This document shows positions 1 through 7,396 of a stretch of 8,586 nt of DNA, piece by piece (position 1 is the first letter of the stretch; each line of letters begins with the position of its first letter). The position numbers were made by a program, and so were the translations under genes. The notes below the pieces were generated by a model, which saw nothing but the letters and a program-made list of their open reading frames with translations, was not told where the DNA came from and searched no databases. Source of the stretch: Saprospiraceae bacterium (GTDB taxonomy: Bacteria; Bacteroidota; Bacteroidia; Chitinophagales; Saprospiraceae); assembly GCA_016710625.1 (NCBI GenBank), contig JADJVK010000046.1, forward strand, positions 1-8,586, written 5' to 3'.

Positions 1-211
1 GCCTCTGTAGGTGTTTTTCAAGATTCTGTGTAAATTCCGATGCCACTATTTGTCCGAATATCTAATTTTCCATCTGGTACATTGGTTCCAACCCCAATTT
101 TTCAGTTGTATTTAATATTACATTGGAATTACTACGATAGTCCGTGTCCATAATTAAATTAGAAATGAACATGAACGAAAAAAAGCAAATAAGTTTAAAG
201 TTGATTTTCAT
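1..211 (-). pseudogene. Unidentified secreted protein, 5' part, with in-frame stop; runs off the left edge
   Basis: The ATG at 209-211 opens a reading frame beginning MKINFKLICFFSFMFISNLI, a short basic start followed by a hydrophobic stretch that looks like a signal peptide. An earlier in-frame ATG at 253 exists, but its extra residues do not fit a signal peptide. The frame meets a TAG at 62-64. Beyond it the same frame is open to the window edge and looks protein-like (GQIVASEFTQNLEKHL). A single CAG-to-TAG change would join the two parts. The ATG lies about 140 bases beyond the end of the broken antiporter. I do not recognise the family; a small periplasmic helical protein is possible. The true end is outside the window, and the part between 62 and 211 could be non-coding. 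Confidence 0.35.
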
Positions 212-349
212 TGAATATAATTTTGTTGTGAAGAACTTGTATTTAGATACCAATGAAAATTCAAACGATGCTTGATTGTCCCTATTTATTTTTAATTATT
301 CCAATGTATTAATATTCAGTATTTTATAATTAAAATTAATTTGATTCTT

Positions 350-1542
350 CTACTTCTTCATTTTTTCAACTTTATTTTTGTTATTCATTAAACCAAACAT
401 CATTACAAATGCGACAAAAATAATAACTGAGTAATCATTGATTTATCAATAAAAGGGAAGTTGTTGAGATCTGGTATGGATAAAACAACAAAATGGTAAT
501 CCAAACCTCTTGGAGCAATATAAAGTATTGGATTTGATGGAATTCTAAATAATTTTAAGACTAAATAGCGAATTATTAGGATCCCAGCAAATATTGACAA
601 TTAGAATAATCAAATCGTTTTTTGGATTAAATAACTCATCAATATTAATTAGGAAACCAAATAAAATAAAAATATTGCTCTGATTAAAAGAAGGCTAATT
701 CAGTTGTAATTTCCTCTAAATTTCACCACTTCTTTTGTGAAATTATCTGGATGAAATTGTTGAATGAATTTTATATGTCTTAGTTCATCAATATTTCCTA
801 CAAATAAGCCAAATATTAAAATAAATAATAAAGCAGGAAGGTGAAATATTTTTTGATGTCGCAAATCAATAGCAAAATTATTATCCATCGGTACAAACTA
901 ATATGATGCTTTATTTTGTTCAAAAAGCCAGCAAGCAATAGGGTTGCGACAAAAGATATTATCAACATTAAGACAAATTGAAAGCCGAAAAGCCCAACTG
1001 CTTGTGAGCTAATATCATCATTTAATGTAATGAAATTGAAAATATTACGCCAAAAAAAAATATCTGACATACTACTTTCACAAGTTACAAATTTCTCCTA
1101 TCCGATTTCATCAAATATTTTGCACTCAGGGAATTGCATTGATCCACTTATTATTGCAATGGAATTGCATTTGCACAATGCAATTTCAAATCTATAGATT
1201 CATAATAAAACAGATAATATGCCAACCGAAACTAATAAAAAAGTATCGGCAAAAGAGCGACGATAGAAGACTTTAAGATTAATGATTTTTTCTCTTTATT
1301 AGAAACTCAAGTTCTAAGGCACCTTCCAGTACAATCAATATCAATCCAACAGTACCAATCGTTGGTAAAATTGGGTTTAGATCAGGAATGATAATATTAA
1401 AGGATTGACTGATTTGTTTTACAAAAAAGCCCAATAATAGCAATAAAATCACTGATGGGATTTTTGTTTTTGAAGAAGAAATCTCAAAAACATATGCCAA
1501 TAGCAATAAAATAGATAATGTTATAATAATAGTATAAGTCAT
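350..1542 (-). pseudogene. Cation:proton antiporter (Na+/H+ exchanger family), full length but multiply frameshifted
   Basis: Conceptual pieces in shifting frames line up in order with one membrane antiporter of about 395 residues. The N-terminal part (1542 to about 1300) has two hydrophobic helices and the conserved stretch GTVGLILIVLEGALELE. Next come SSIVALLPILF near 1250, NAIPLAIIS near 1165, and EKFVTCESSMSD running into NFITLNDDISSQ and a long helix (about 1107-910). Then KIFHLPALLFILIFGLFVGN (about 860-780), LFGFLINIDELFNP (about 670-625), LVLKLFRIPSNPILYIAPRG (about 570-505), and the tail FVMMFGLMNNKNK ending at TAG 350-352. About ten one- or two-base shifts and several stops separate the pieces, so no functional protein can be made. 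In life it would exchange monovalent cations for protons at the inner membrane. It starts 5 bases after the restored end of the DapB-like gene, so the two were probably cotranscribed. Family assignment is from remembered motifs; the exact CPA subfamily is not certain. Confidence 0.82.
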
Positions 1543-1547
1543 AAAAT

Positions 1548-2307
1548 TTAAGTTGAAAAGTAAGGCAATAAAATATCTTCAAAATTGTATAAACCTTTTT
1601 CTTTCGAAACTAGATTTTTGCAATGAACATTGCGCCATTTCCAAAGGCTTCTCTCTAGCAATACTTTCGTGAATTAGTCTTACTGTTTGATACGGAAATC
1701 CGAAAATTATTTCGTGTTTCCAACAATTCCCTCCTGCTCTTATTGAATTTATGGAATCAACATGAATATCCAATGCATGAGCAATTTTTACAGCCGTTCC
1801 AGAAGTACCCTCTTTCCCTTTGAAGTGTTCTTCCGTTATTTCAATATCGACCCAGGGAGCTATCTTTTTTAAATACCTAGATGCAAACAATAAATAATTG
1901 ATACCCAATGTGATATTTGGCGACCAAAAGACAGTTGTTGTTTTTGACAACTTTTTTAATAAATCTAGTTCTTTTTTGGAATAATGCGAAATTGCAGAAA
2001 TAATTTTAACGTTTCTATCACTAGCTGCCTGACCATAAGTATATATGCCCTGAGCAGACGAAAAATCTATAATAAAATCGACTGGATGTTCATCCAAAAT
2101 TTCGCCAATACTAATCGAATGTGCCGAGAATATTATCCCAGATTCATCCGATTCTATACCTAAAAACTCAGGTACACTTCTTTTTTCAAGAAGATTGGAC
2201 TTTCTAAAAACCCATTCAAGTGAAAATTCTTGATTTTGCAAAATAACATTTGCAACAGCCTTACCTGTTTTGCCAAATCCAATAAGACCTATTTTTATTT
2301 TTATCAT
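1548..2307 (-). pseudogene. DapB-like dihydrodipicolinate reductase, frameshifted near the 3' end
   Basis: The start at 2307 gives MIKIKIGLIGFGKTGKAVAN, a Rossmann NAD(P)-binding loop (GFGKTG, residues 10-15). The middle has DFSSAQG and then EEHFKGKEGTSGTA (about residues 159-172), matching the DapB catalytic block. The His and Lys equivalent to E. coli H159 and K163 are present, but the second His of the usual HH pair is Phe and the usual Asp-Ala-Pro before SGTA is altered. The C-terminal DapB motif FGFPYQTVRLIHESI is intact. After it a +2 expansion (AGAG to AGAGAG, about 1650-1656) and loss of one A in an A-run (about 1617-1622) break the frame, giving an early stop at 1579. Restoring both gives the expected ending, AFGNGAMFIAKNLVSKEKG onward to TAA at 1548-1550, 252 residues in all. 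A second, compensated pair of shifts near 1714-1730 reads GGNCWKHE where GGIVGKHE is expected. This is the short Bacteroidota DapB-like form; whether it serves lysine synthesis is unknown. Confidence 0.8.
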
Positions 2308-2798
2308 TTGAAAATTTCTTTTAGTATTTTGAAATAAAGATTAGTTGGTGTAATAGTGTATTTGATATCACATTTGGATATCTATTCAAAAGCCCAAAAA
2401 AATTAAAACTCTAAATATTTTCGTTGAATATGAAATGGATTCTAACTAAGAAAATCTTTAAACTGCCTTTATTTACTTACTCTTAATAAACTAAAGATAA
2501 TGTTTTTATGACTAATTAACGAATTTATGTAGATATAAATTGTGAAATATTAAGATTTCAAGAAATTTTATATTGAATTTTTGCAAAAAATGTCTTTATT
2601 CTTTTATTTAGAATTGGACGTCTATTTATAATTCCAAATTATGAGCTTACTACTTATGTGTCAAATAATCAGTTCATTATAATGCAGTGAGAGAAAAGAA
2701 TGCAGATTTTTTTAGAAATTATATCTACCTTTTATGCTTATTTTAGGTTTAAAATATTTTAATTGGATTAATCTAAAGGTTTTTAAAAATTAGAAAAA
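2308..2798. other. Gene-free A+T-rich gap of about 490 bases
   Basis: No reading frame in either strand resembles a protein, and no RNA gene is recognisable. It separates the acetyltransferase gene from the DapB-like gene and should hold the latter's promoter and the former's terminator, but I see no clear hairpin with a T-run and no exact TAnnTTTG box. The one local structure is a GATATC pair listed separately. An older, fully eroded gene cannot be excluded. Confidence 0.5.
2364..2382. repeat. GATATC inverted pair upstream of the DapB-like gene
   Basis: GATATC occurs at 2364-2369 and 2377-2382 with a 7-base spacer, about 60 bases upstream of the DapB-like start. Each half is itself a palindrome, so it also reads as a direct repeat. 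The position would suit an operator, but a six-base match in A+T-rich DNA may be chance. Confidence 0.2.
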
Positions 2799-3326
2799 TT
2801 AATCATAATTTAATATAAATTTCATCATAATATCTGTTTGAGTTTCATTTCCTAATACAAATTGATGTTTGTCAAACGCTGTAAATCCATTTTTTTTGTA
2901 AAAGTTGATTGCTTTTTTGTTTTCTTCCCAAACTCCCAACCAAAATATATTCCATACTATTCTTTTTGCAATTTGTACTGCATGATCAAATAGAAATTGA
3001 CCTACTTTCAAGCCATGAAATTCTTTAAGTACATAGATTCGTTCTATTTCAAGTGCCTTTTCATCTTTCAGTTCTGTTTGAGCGGAACCAATATTTATCT
3101 TTAAATAGCCAATAGCCTGTGAATTGAGTTTTGAAAAATAAAATGAGGCGTTTTTATCCATCAACTCAGCGGTAAGTTTTTCTATTGAAAACCTTTCCTC
3201 TAAATACAATTGCATGTTTTCCGGGGTATTTACATCAGAAAATGTTTCAATAAATGTTTGTCTTCCAATCTTTTGTAATTGAAGGACTTCCTTTTTTGTT
3301 ATTTGTTCTAAAGTTAGATTTTTCAT
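2799..3326 (-). CDS. GNAT N-acetyltransferase, PaiA-like
   Basis: This 175-residue protein has the GNAT layout. The N-terminal part (residues 1-50) contains QTFIETFSDVNTPENMQLYL, typical of PaiA-type polyamine acetyltransferases. Residues 93-118 hold strand 4 and the acetyl-CoA pyrophosphate loop (ERIYVLKEFHGLKVGQFLFD). Residues 129-147 hold WLGVWEENKKAINFYKKNGF, the strand 5 and helix 4 signature. It would transfer acetyl from acetyl-CoA to an amine in the cytoplasm; the substrate is not readable, with spermidine or an amino compound as candidates. It starts 25 bases after the amine oxidase stop, so the two may share a transcript. Residues 120-128 read KRIVWNIFW where relatives have a charged helix end. 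The neighbouring frame reads ENSMEYIW here, suggesting a compensated pair of one-base shifts (about 2943-2968). The frame stays open overall. Confidence 0.85.
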   Translation of the reverse strand: MKNLTLEQITKKEVLQLQKIGRQTFIETFSDVNTPENMQLYLEERFSIEKLTAELMDKNASFYFSKLNSQAIGYLKINIGSAQTELKDEKALEIERIYVLKEFHGLKVGQFLFDHAVQIAKRIVWNIFWLGVWEENKKAINFYKKNGFTAFDKHQFVLGNETQTDIMMKFILNYD

Positions 3327-3351
3327 TTAAGTATATATATTTAAGTTACAA

Positions 3352-4729
3352 TTAAAGTAAAGCAATAATTTTATCTGCTTCTCTTATGCCACTTAAATAA
3401 GCACCATGTGCTGTTGAAAAATAGTCAATATTGGTATGTTCGCCTGCAAAAAAAAGTTTATTATTTACTTCATTTGCCAAATCATTAAAATGTTGCATTT
3501 CGGTACCCACAGCAGTGTATGAATAAGCACCAAAACTATTTTCATTTGTTTGCCATTTGGTTCGTAATATATTGGTAGGATTTGGAATACTGTTTCCATA
3601 AATATCCTTTAGGTGCAACATGATTTCATCAATAATTTGTGTATCGGTTATAGTTTCAGTTTGCCTAGCATAATCGGCGTAAGCAAAAGTCATTAAAGCA
3701 TTTACGGTTGGATTGTTTTTATTTACATTCACAAAAAAATTAAACTTATCTTTTACTTCAGGTGTGTAGTAAATATATTGCTCATTATCCCAAAAAACGG
3801 AATTCCAAGTTAGTAAAAATTTGTTCACACAATTCATTCCTACCTTTTGTATTGCATTTTGTTTCGTGGTGGGTAAAGATGGCGTAAATTGTATTGAATT
3901 ATTTTTCAACACACCTAATGGAACACTTACTAACACATAGTCTGCTTCACAACTTTTCCCATTATGTGTTACTTTTATTTTTGAGTTGGAGTAATCTATT
4001 TGTGTAACTCGTTGATTGAGTTGGATATCCAAACCATTAGCTAAAAAGTTGGGAATGGTGTCGTATCCATTAGTAGCAATGTATTCATCCCCATCAAATT
4101 CTTCTCCTTCATTATAAAGCAAAGATGAAAGGTTATTTAAATCGCCAGTATCAAAAGTAACGTAGGTTGACAATAGAAATTTCCAAAGTCTATCGTTTAC
4201 TTTTGCAGGATACAAATTATTGAATACCATTTCAAAACTTTGATTTGCAGACCCACTATTCTTCAGGGTGTTTAATATTGAATACAATTCATTTTCTGCT
4301 TGAGAATAAAGCTGTATCGCTCCTTAAAGTACCACCCAAATCGTAAGAAAGAAAACTATTATCGTCTGTTAGAGAGGTTTTCATCCCAGCTTGTTGGGCT
4401 AATGAAGTGATAGGATTTCCTGTAACACCATGAATCCAACTAGCACCTTCATCAAAAGCAACACCTAATGTTCGGTTGGTTCTTAGTCGTCCACCCACTT
4501 TGTCTTGCGATTCTAAAACAATTACATTAAAACCAATTTCTTTTAATTTTTTAGCGGCCGCTAAACCAGATATACCGGCTCCAACTACGATAACAGTTTT
4601 GTCATTTGCATTTACGCTATTGTTTTTTTTACAAGAACTGCTTAAAACTGAGGGTGATAAAACAATAATTGGAAGTCCAGTTAAAGCATCTTTGATAAAT
4701 TTTCTTCTTTGCATATTCACAATTTTCAT
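3352..4729 (-). pseudogene. Exported flavin monoamine oxidase, split by one frameshift
   Basis: The 5' part (4729 to about 4300) carries a twin-arginine export signal, MQRRKFIKDALTG, then a hydrophobic stretch ending in LSSSC, which fits a lipobox. The FAD-binding motif VIVVGAGISGLAAAKKLKE and the VGGR motif follow. The 3' part (about 4300 to 3352) holds the substrate domain and the C-terminal FAD motif FFAGEHTNIDYFSTAHGAYL. One extra base in the T/A stretch at 4302-4309 causes a stop after SSRK at 4289. Removing it restores ALSQAENELYSILN and a 458-residue protein of normal length for the family. It would oxidise an amine to an aldehyde, releasing ammonia and peroxide, outside the cytoplasm; the substrate is unknown. 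The start may be the ATG at 4729 or the one at 4714, the latter closer to the RR motif. It follows the beta-lactamase gene by about 170 bases. Confidence 0.88.
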
Positions 4730-4750
4730 TGAGTTTAGGACGTATTTGGG

Positions 4751-4774
4751 TGAAAATAGTCAGTTTTATTTTCA
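4751..4774. repeat. 8-bp inverted repeat just upstream of the amine oxidase start
   Basis: TGAAAATA (4751-4758) pairs with TATTTTCA (4767-4774) across an 8-base spacer, 22 bases upstream of the 4729 ATG. The position would suit an operator or a 5' leader hairpin. The sequence is A+T-rich, so its significance is uncertain. Confidence 0.3.
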
Positions 4775-4792
4775 ATAAAAACGAACATACAC

Positions 4793-4817
4793 TCAAAGAA
4801 AGATAATTTTTCTTTGA
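4793..4817 (-). terminator. Possible hairpin terminator after the beta-lactamase gene
   Basis: TCAAAGAAA (4793-4801) pairs perfectly with TTTCTTTGA (4809-4817), a 9-bp stem with a 7-base loop, about 85 bases beyond the beta-lactamase stop. A short T-run follows on the minus strand only after about 10 bases, so it is a weak intrinsic terminator at best. Confidence 0.35.
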
Positions 4818-4902
4818 TTTGTAAAATTTTAATAATCAATTAGCTTATTAAAAGCTCTAATTTCCTTTTTTAATGATATTTTGAACAAATATTAAAATAC
4901 AC

Positions 4903-5642
4903 TTATTCAGATAAAGTTTTCTTTTTTAGTGCTTTTGCCATCTTAAATGTATGTTCCAATGATCTAATATTGGACCAATCACCATGACCGACAATGACAA
5001 ACTTCGGTTGTTTACATTTTTTGATTACTTTATTGACAGAATTTGGATATTCAAGGGGATTGGCATCCCCTAAATTTCCCAAATTATCATCTTCAAAACT
5101 CTTAATTAAGCAAGCTCCATAAAGAATTTTTTGTTTTTCAAACCAAATGATGATATTATCTGGAGCATGTCCATGACCGGGAAATAAGTTTCAAAAGTAT
5201 ATTTACCAATATTGAAAATCGTATCCTTTTCTATCAAAAATTCAGCTCTTTTTTTATTCGTTTTCTGGCTTAATTTATCAGTTTGTAGGGTAGTGTAGGT
5301 CCTAATTCCATGCTTCCTATAATACTCCAATCCAGCAGTTCTGTCTTCATGAAAATGAGTGGAAATACACATCGTAACTGGTTGATGATGTCTGGATTGA
5401 ATACTATCTAATAATGGTTGAAATTGTGTAGAATCCCAAGGGGTATCCAACAATAAAACCCCTTCTTTAGTAACGAGATACAGTCCATTTGCAGGAACTT
5501 TTTCACCTTTGTATATATTATAAGTGGTATACACATAAAAGTCACCAGTTAAAGGAGTTATGTTCAATTTCGAATCAGATGATTGTCCAAAAGTATTGTT
5601 GAATAAAAATAAAAATGAGATTGTAAAAAATAGGATTTTCAT
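4903..5642 (-). pseudogene. Class B1 metallo-beta-lactamase (BlaB/IND-like), one frameshift
   Basis: The start at 5642 gives a clear signal peptide, MKILFFTISFLFLFNNTFG, followed by QSSDSK. The mature part matches subclass B1: GDFYVYTTYNIYKGEKVPAN, then the zinc motif HFHEDRTAG (His, His, Asp plus Arg, about residues 97-105). A one-base loss near 5177-5184 (TTTCCCGG region) makes the frame read PVMDMLQII and stop at 5106. Restoring it gives the third zinc-1 ligand in PGHGHAPDN, the zinc-2 cysteine in GACLIKS, DLG/NLGDAN-type spacing, and the final zinc-2 histidine in VIVGHGDW, ending at TAA 4903-4905 (246 residues). The length and all six metal ligands fit the family, so the restored enzyme should hydrolyse beta-lactams, including carbapenems, in the periplasm. 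Resemblance to Elizabethkingia BlaB and Chryseobacterium IND is by memory. If the base loss is a read error the gene is functional. Confidence 0.88.
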
Positions 5643-5728
5643 GATATTGATTAAATAAAAAGGAATTTGATTTGAAAAAATAATCTAACCATTAATTATA
5701 TTGAATATTGAAACAAATAATGATTTTT

Positions 5729-5736
5729 CAAATATA
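5729..5736 (-). promoter_or_regulatory. Candidate Bacteroidota -7 box for the beta-lactamase gene
   Basis: The minus strand reads TATATTTG, an exact match to TAnnTTTG, about 87 bases upstream of the ATG. A TTTG lies 22 bases further upstream, a little beyond the usual -33 spacing of 19-21. It lies within the gap between the lipoprotein stop and the beta-lactamase start. Confidence 0.4.
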
Positions 5737-5749
5737 AATTTAACTTTTA

Positions 5750-6301
5750 TTATCGATTCAAACCCCTTAGGAAAGATATTTTTTTGTCGTCATCCCATTT
5801 TGTACTACTTATGGAGATGGTGTTTAAAATATTTTTAGGCATTTTAATTAGATAAAATACATTGATATTATTTTCTTTGTATTGACCAAACAATTGAAAA
5901 ACCATATAATTTTTTTGCTTATCGCTTTCTATAATTCTACTATTTAGCCCATTTAAAGATTTTCGATAATTAGTCTCCCACTCATAATAAGCATTCAGAA
6001 AGTCAAATCCTTTTTTTGAACCATCCTGATTAAATTCAAATTTTGTATAATCGTTTAAAGCAATCGATAATTCAACACTATCTTGATTTGTAAAGAATTG
6101 TTGAAGACTTACAGAATTATATCTAGTTTTTTCCCATTTTCCAGGTAATATAACCGAACCAAAAGGGAATACTAAATACTCAGTTTGATTTTTTTGCTGA
6201 TCATATTTTGTTGATTCTAAAGTATTTACCCGATGACTGGCACATCCAATTATATAAATACAAAAAATTAAAAGTAGATAAGTGATGGGTTTTAATCTCA
6301 T
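5750..6301 (-). CDS. Small lipoprotein of unknown function
   Basis: The 183-residue protein starts MRLKPITYLLLIFCIYIIGC, a lipoprotein signal with the lipobox IIGC (Cys about residue 20), so it should be anchored on the periplasmic face of a membrane. After a polar linker, residues 40-180 form one compact domain beginning VFPFGSVILPGKWEKTRYNS and containing LSIALNDYTKFEF and NVFYLIKMPKNILNTISIS. The pattern of an opening PGKW-type turn followed by alternating strands is loosely reminiscent of PsbP/DUF1795-type folds, but I cannot claim the family. No frameshift is visible, unlike most neighbours. It ends 107 bases before the beta-lactamase start, where a separate promoter is likely, so it is probably not required for that gene. 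Confidence 0.7.
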   Translation of the reverse strand: MRLKPITYLLLIFCIYIIGCASHRVNTLESTKYDQQKNQTEYLVFPFGSVILPGKWEKTRYNSVSLQQFFTNQDSVELSIALNDYTKFEFNQDGSKKGFDFLNAYYEWETNYRKSLNGLNSRIIESDKQKNYMVFQLFGQYKENNINVFYLIKMPKNILNTISISSTKWDDDKKISFLRGLNR

Positions 6302-6378
6302 ATAAAAAAAATATCAATTAATGGAATTTAAATTCTAGTGATGAGAGCCATATTTAAAGATTAATATGGGCTTATATT

Positions 6379-6386
6379 CAAAGATA
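6379..6386 (-). promoter_or_regulatory. Candidate -7 box for the 183-residue lipoprotein gene
   Basis: The minus strand reads TATCTTTG, an exact TAnnTTTG match, about 78 bases upstream of the ATG at 6301. The only TTTTTG upstream is 24 bases away, too far for a good -33 element, so the call rests on the -7 box alone. Confidence 0.35.
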
Positions 6387-6458
6387 TTGATTGCTGGTTT
6401 TAAATAAATTCAAAAATTTTAATATTTAAAGGAATTACATTTTTTAATCAATATTTAT

Positions 6459-6815
6459 TTAATCCGACCAATCTTCCGATTTACTTCGTCCATAAAAAAG
6501 TGATATTATTGAATCATTCAATAAATCTTTAGGAAAACTACTATTTAAATCCTTTGCATATTCATAATAATCTTGAGATATTTGAAAAAAATCACCAGTA
6601 TAAAATGATTTGAAATTTGGATAAAAGTCATTCTTATCTTCAAAAATTTTATCTTTTTCTAGTTTGAAAATTTCTATACATCGCTCTCCTGAACATTCTC
6701 CATAAAAATGACCAAAAATAATATAATCTGAATTCGATTGTGCAATAGTATCTTTCTTACAGGAAGAAAATAATAGACCAATCAAGCAAATAGTGTAAAA
6801 AATAATTCTATTCAT
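6459..6815 (-). CDS. Small lipoprotein of unknown function with a Cys-pair segment
   Basis: I place the start at 6815 (MNRIIFYTICLIGLLFSSCK) because it opens directly into a lipoprotein signal ending in the lipobox FSSC. It also leaves room for the TATATTTG box at 6843-6850, which the in-frame ATG at 6845 would overlap. The protein is 118 residues. The mature part begins with a polar linker, then YIIFGHFYGECSGERCIEIF, with two cysteines five residues apart that could form a disulphide or bind metal, followed by charged and aromatic residues. I do not recognise the family. It ends at 6459, 157 bases before the next lipoprotein gene, which has its own candidate promoter box. No lesion is visible, though the C-terminus is low in complexity and could be altered. 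Confidence 0.65.
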   Translation of the reverse strand: MNRIIFYTICLIGLLFSSCKKDTIAQSNSDYIIFGHFYGECSGERCIEIFKLEKDKIFEDKNDFYPNFKSFYTGDFFQISQDYYEYAKDLNSSFPKDLLNDSIISLFYGRSKSEDWSD

Positions 6816-6842
6816 AAGATATATTTTTATTGGTTGAAAAAA

Positions 6843-6850
6843 CAAATATA
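6843..6850 (-). promoter_or_regulatory. Candidate -7 box for the 118-residue lipoprotein gene
   Basis: The minus strand reads TATATTTG, an exact TAnnTTTG match. Transcription would start near 6836, about 20 bases before the ATG at 6815, and after the alternative ATG at 6845, which argues for the shorter protein. No clear -33 TTTG is seen at the usual distance. Confidence 0.45.
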
Positions 6851-6955
6851 ACTATTTTAATCAATTTAATATTGTTTTACCTTTATATTATTAACAATTA
6901 AAAATATGAGCTAAATGACTACAAATCATTTAATTAGAAAAATTAAAAAAGATAG

Positions 6956-6990
6956 AAAATATTTGGGACTAACGGACTTCAGTCCGTTTA
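6956..6990. repeat. REP-like palindromic repeat, copy A
   Basis: The core is a perfect inverted repeat, AACGGACT (6971-6978), TC, AGTCCGTT (6981-6988). It sits in a longer unit starting AAAATATT, a G-run and T, and ending TTTA, which matches copy B at 8490-8523 in the same orientation apart from the bases around the G-run. It lies directly after the truncated PIN toxin. Short palindromes like this, mobilised by RAYT/IS200-type transposases, are known in many genomes; no transposase is present here. Confidence 0.75.
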
Positions 6991-7012
6991 TGAGAAAAAT
7001 GAAAAAAAAATA

Positions 7013-7129
7013 TCAATGGAAATGGGCTTCGATCAGTTCAAAAAGTTCACTTGCAGGGTTAACATGTGGTTCTCTATCCGTAAAAAAGTCAATTACAACA
7101 TCTGAATCTACAAAAATCTTATATTCCAT
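7013..7129 (-). pseudogene. PIN-domain toxin, truncated to its first 38 residues
   Basis: The ATG at 7127-7129 opens MEYKIFVDSDVVIDFFTDRE, followed by PHVNPASELFELIE and then AHFH and a TGA at 7013-7015. The start matches VapC-like PIN nucleases: a beta strand leading to the first acidic metal ligand (DSD, residues 8-10), then DFFTDR and a helix. PIN toxins are normally about 130-140 residues with three or four acidic ligands; here everything after about residue 34 is gone, and no continuation appears in any frame before REP-like copy A, about 20 bases downstream. It overlaps the antitoxin stop by 11 bases, the usual arrangement for a toxin-antitoxin pair. The piece cannot be an active ribonuclease. 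Confidence 0.72.
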
Positions 7130-7374
7130 ATTTTTTTGAAAGTTCTTCTGTTAAAATTTCTTTATAATTCAAGTTGTTTTCAATCTTGATAATTCCTCTC
7201 AACTTTCTAACCTTTGGTGAAAGTTGTTTTTCATTTATTACTGCTCTACCTGAGGTCAAAACTTTGAAATAATTTTTCAACCATTTCTGATAAACTTTGC
7301 CCTTTATCCTTTGCATATTCTTTGGCAATTTCAATAACCTCTTTTTCAATTGTCAAAGTTAATTTAGTATACAT
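7119..7374 (-). pseudogene. DUF6364-like antitoxin of a PIN toxin pair, one frameshift
   Basis: The ATG at 7372-7374 opens MYTKLTLTIEKEVIEIAKEY, an N-terminal ribbon-helix-helix-like DNA-binding segment, followed by AKDKGQSLSEMVE. One extra A in the A-run at 7273-7277 then breaks the frame (the 5' frame stops soon after). Removing it continues as NYFKVLTSGRAVINEKQLSP, VRKLRGII and a C-terminal NYKEILTEELSKKYGI, giving 84 residues, the usual length for DUF6364 antitoxins. The C-terminal half is the part that would wrap the PIN toxin; the N-terminal half would bind its own promoter. The toxin start overlaps its stop. With the toxin cut short there is little selection to keep the antitoxin intact. 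Family assignment is by recalled motif pattern. Confidence 0.72.
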
Positions 7375-7396
7375 TTTATAAAATTTTAAAACAAAT

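Noticed and set aside
403..1070. Several separate small membrane proteins with their own ATG starts
   Set aside because: They join in order into one antiporter sequence when the frame is shifted, so they are pieces of a single broken gene.
1131..1190. Cluster of ATTGCA/TGCAAT repeats
   Set aside because: It falls inside the antiporter remnant where the protein itself repeats Ala-Ile-Pro (NAIPL and a later AIP), so the repetition is explained by coding sequence and later mutation.
4476..4778. Plus-strand open frame of 100 codons
   Set aside because: It lies opposite the FAD-binding part of the amine oxidase, whose motifs are unmistakable, and its translation resembles no protein.
6915..7139. 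Plus-strand open frame of 74 codons
   Set aside because: It spans REP-like copy A and the complement of the PIN toxin start; the minus-strand reading has clear family motifs.
7119..7349. A separate 76-residue basic protein starting at 7349
   Set aside because: Its first 28 residues are the out-of-frame reading of the antitoxin's N-terminal part; only the C-terminal half is real coding sequence.
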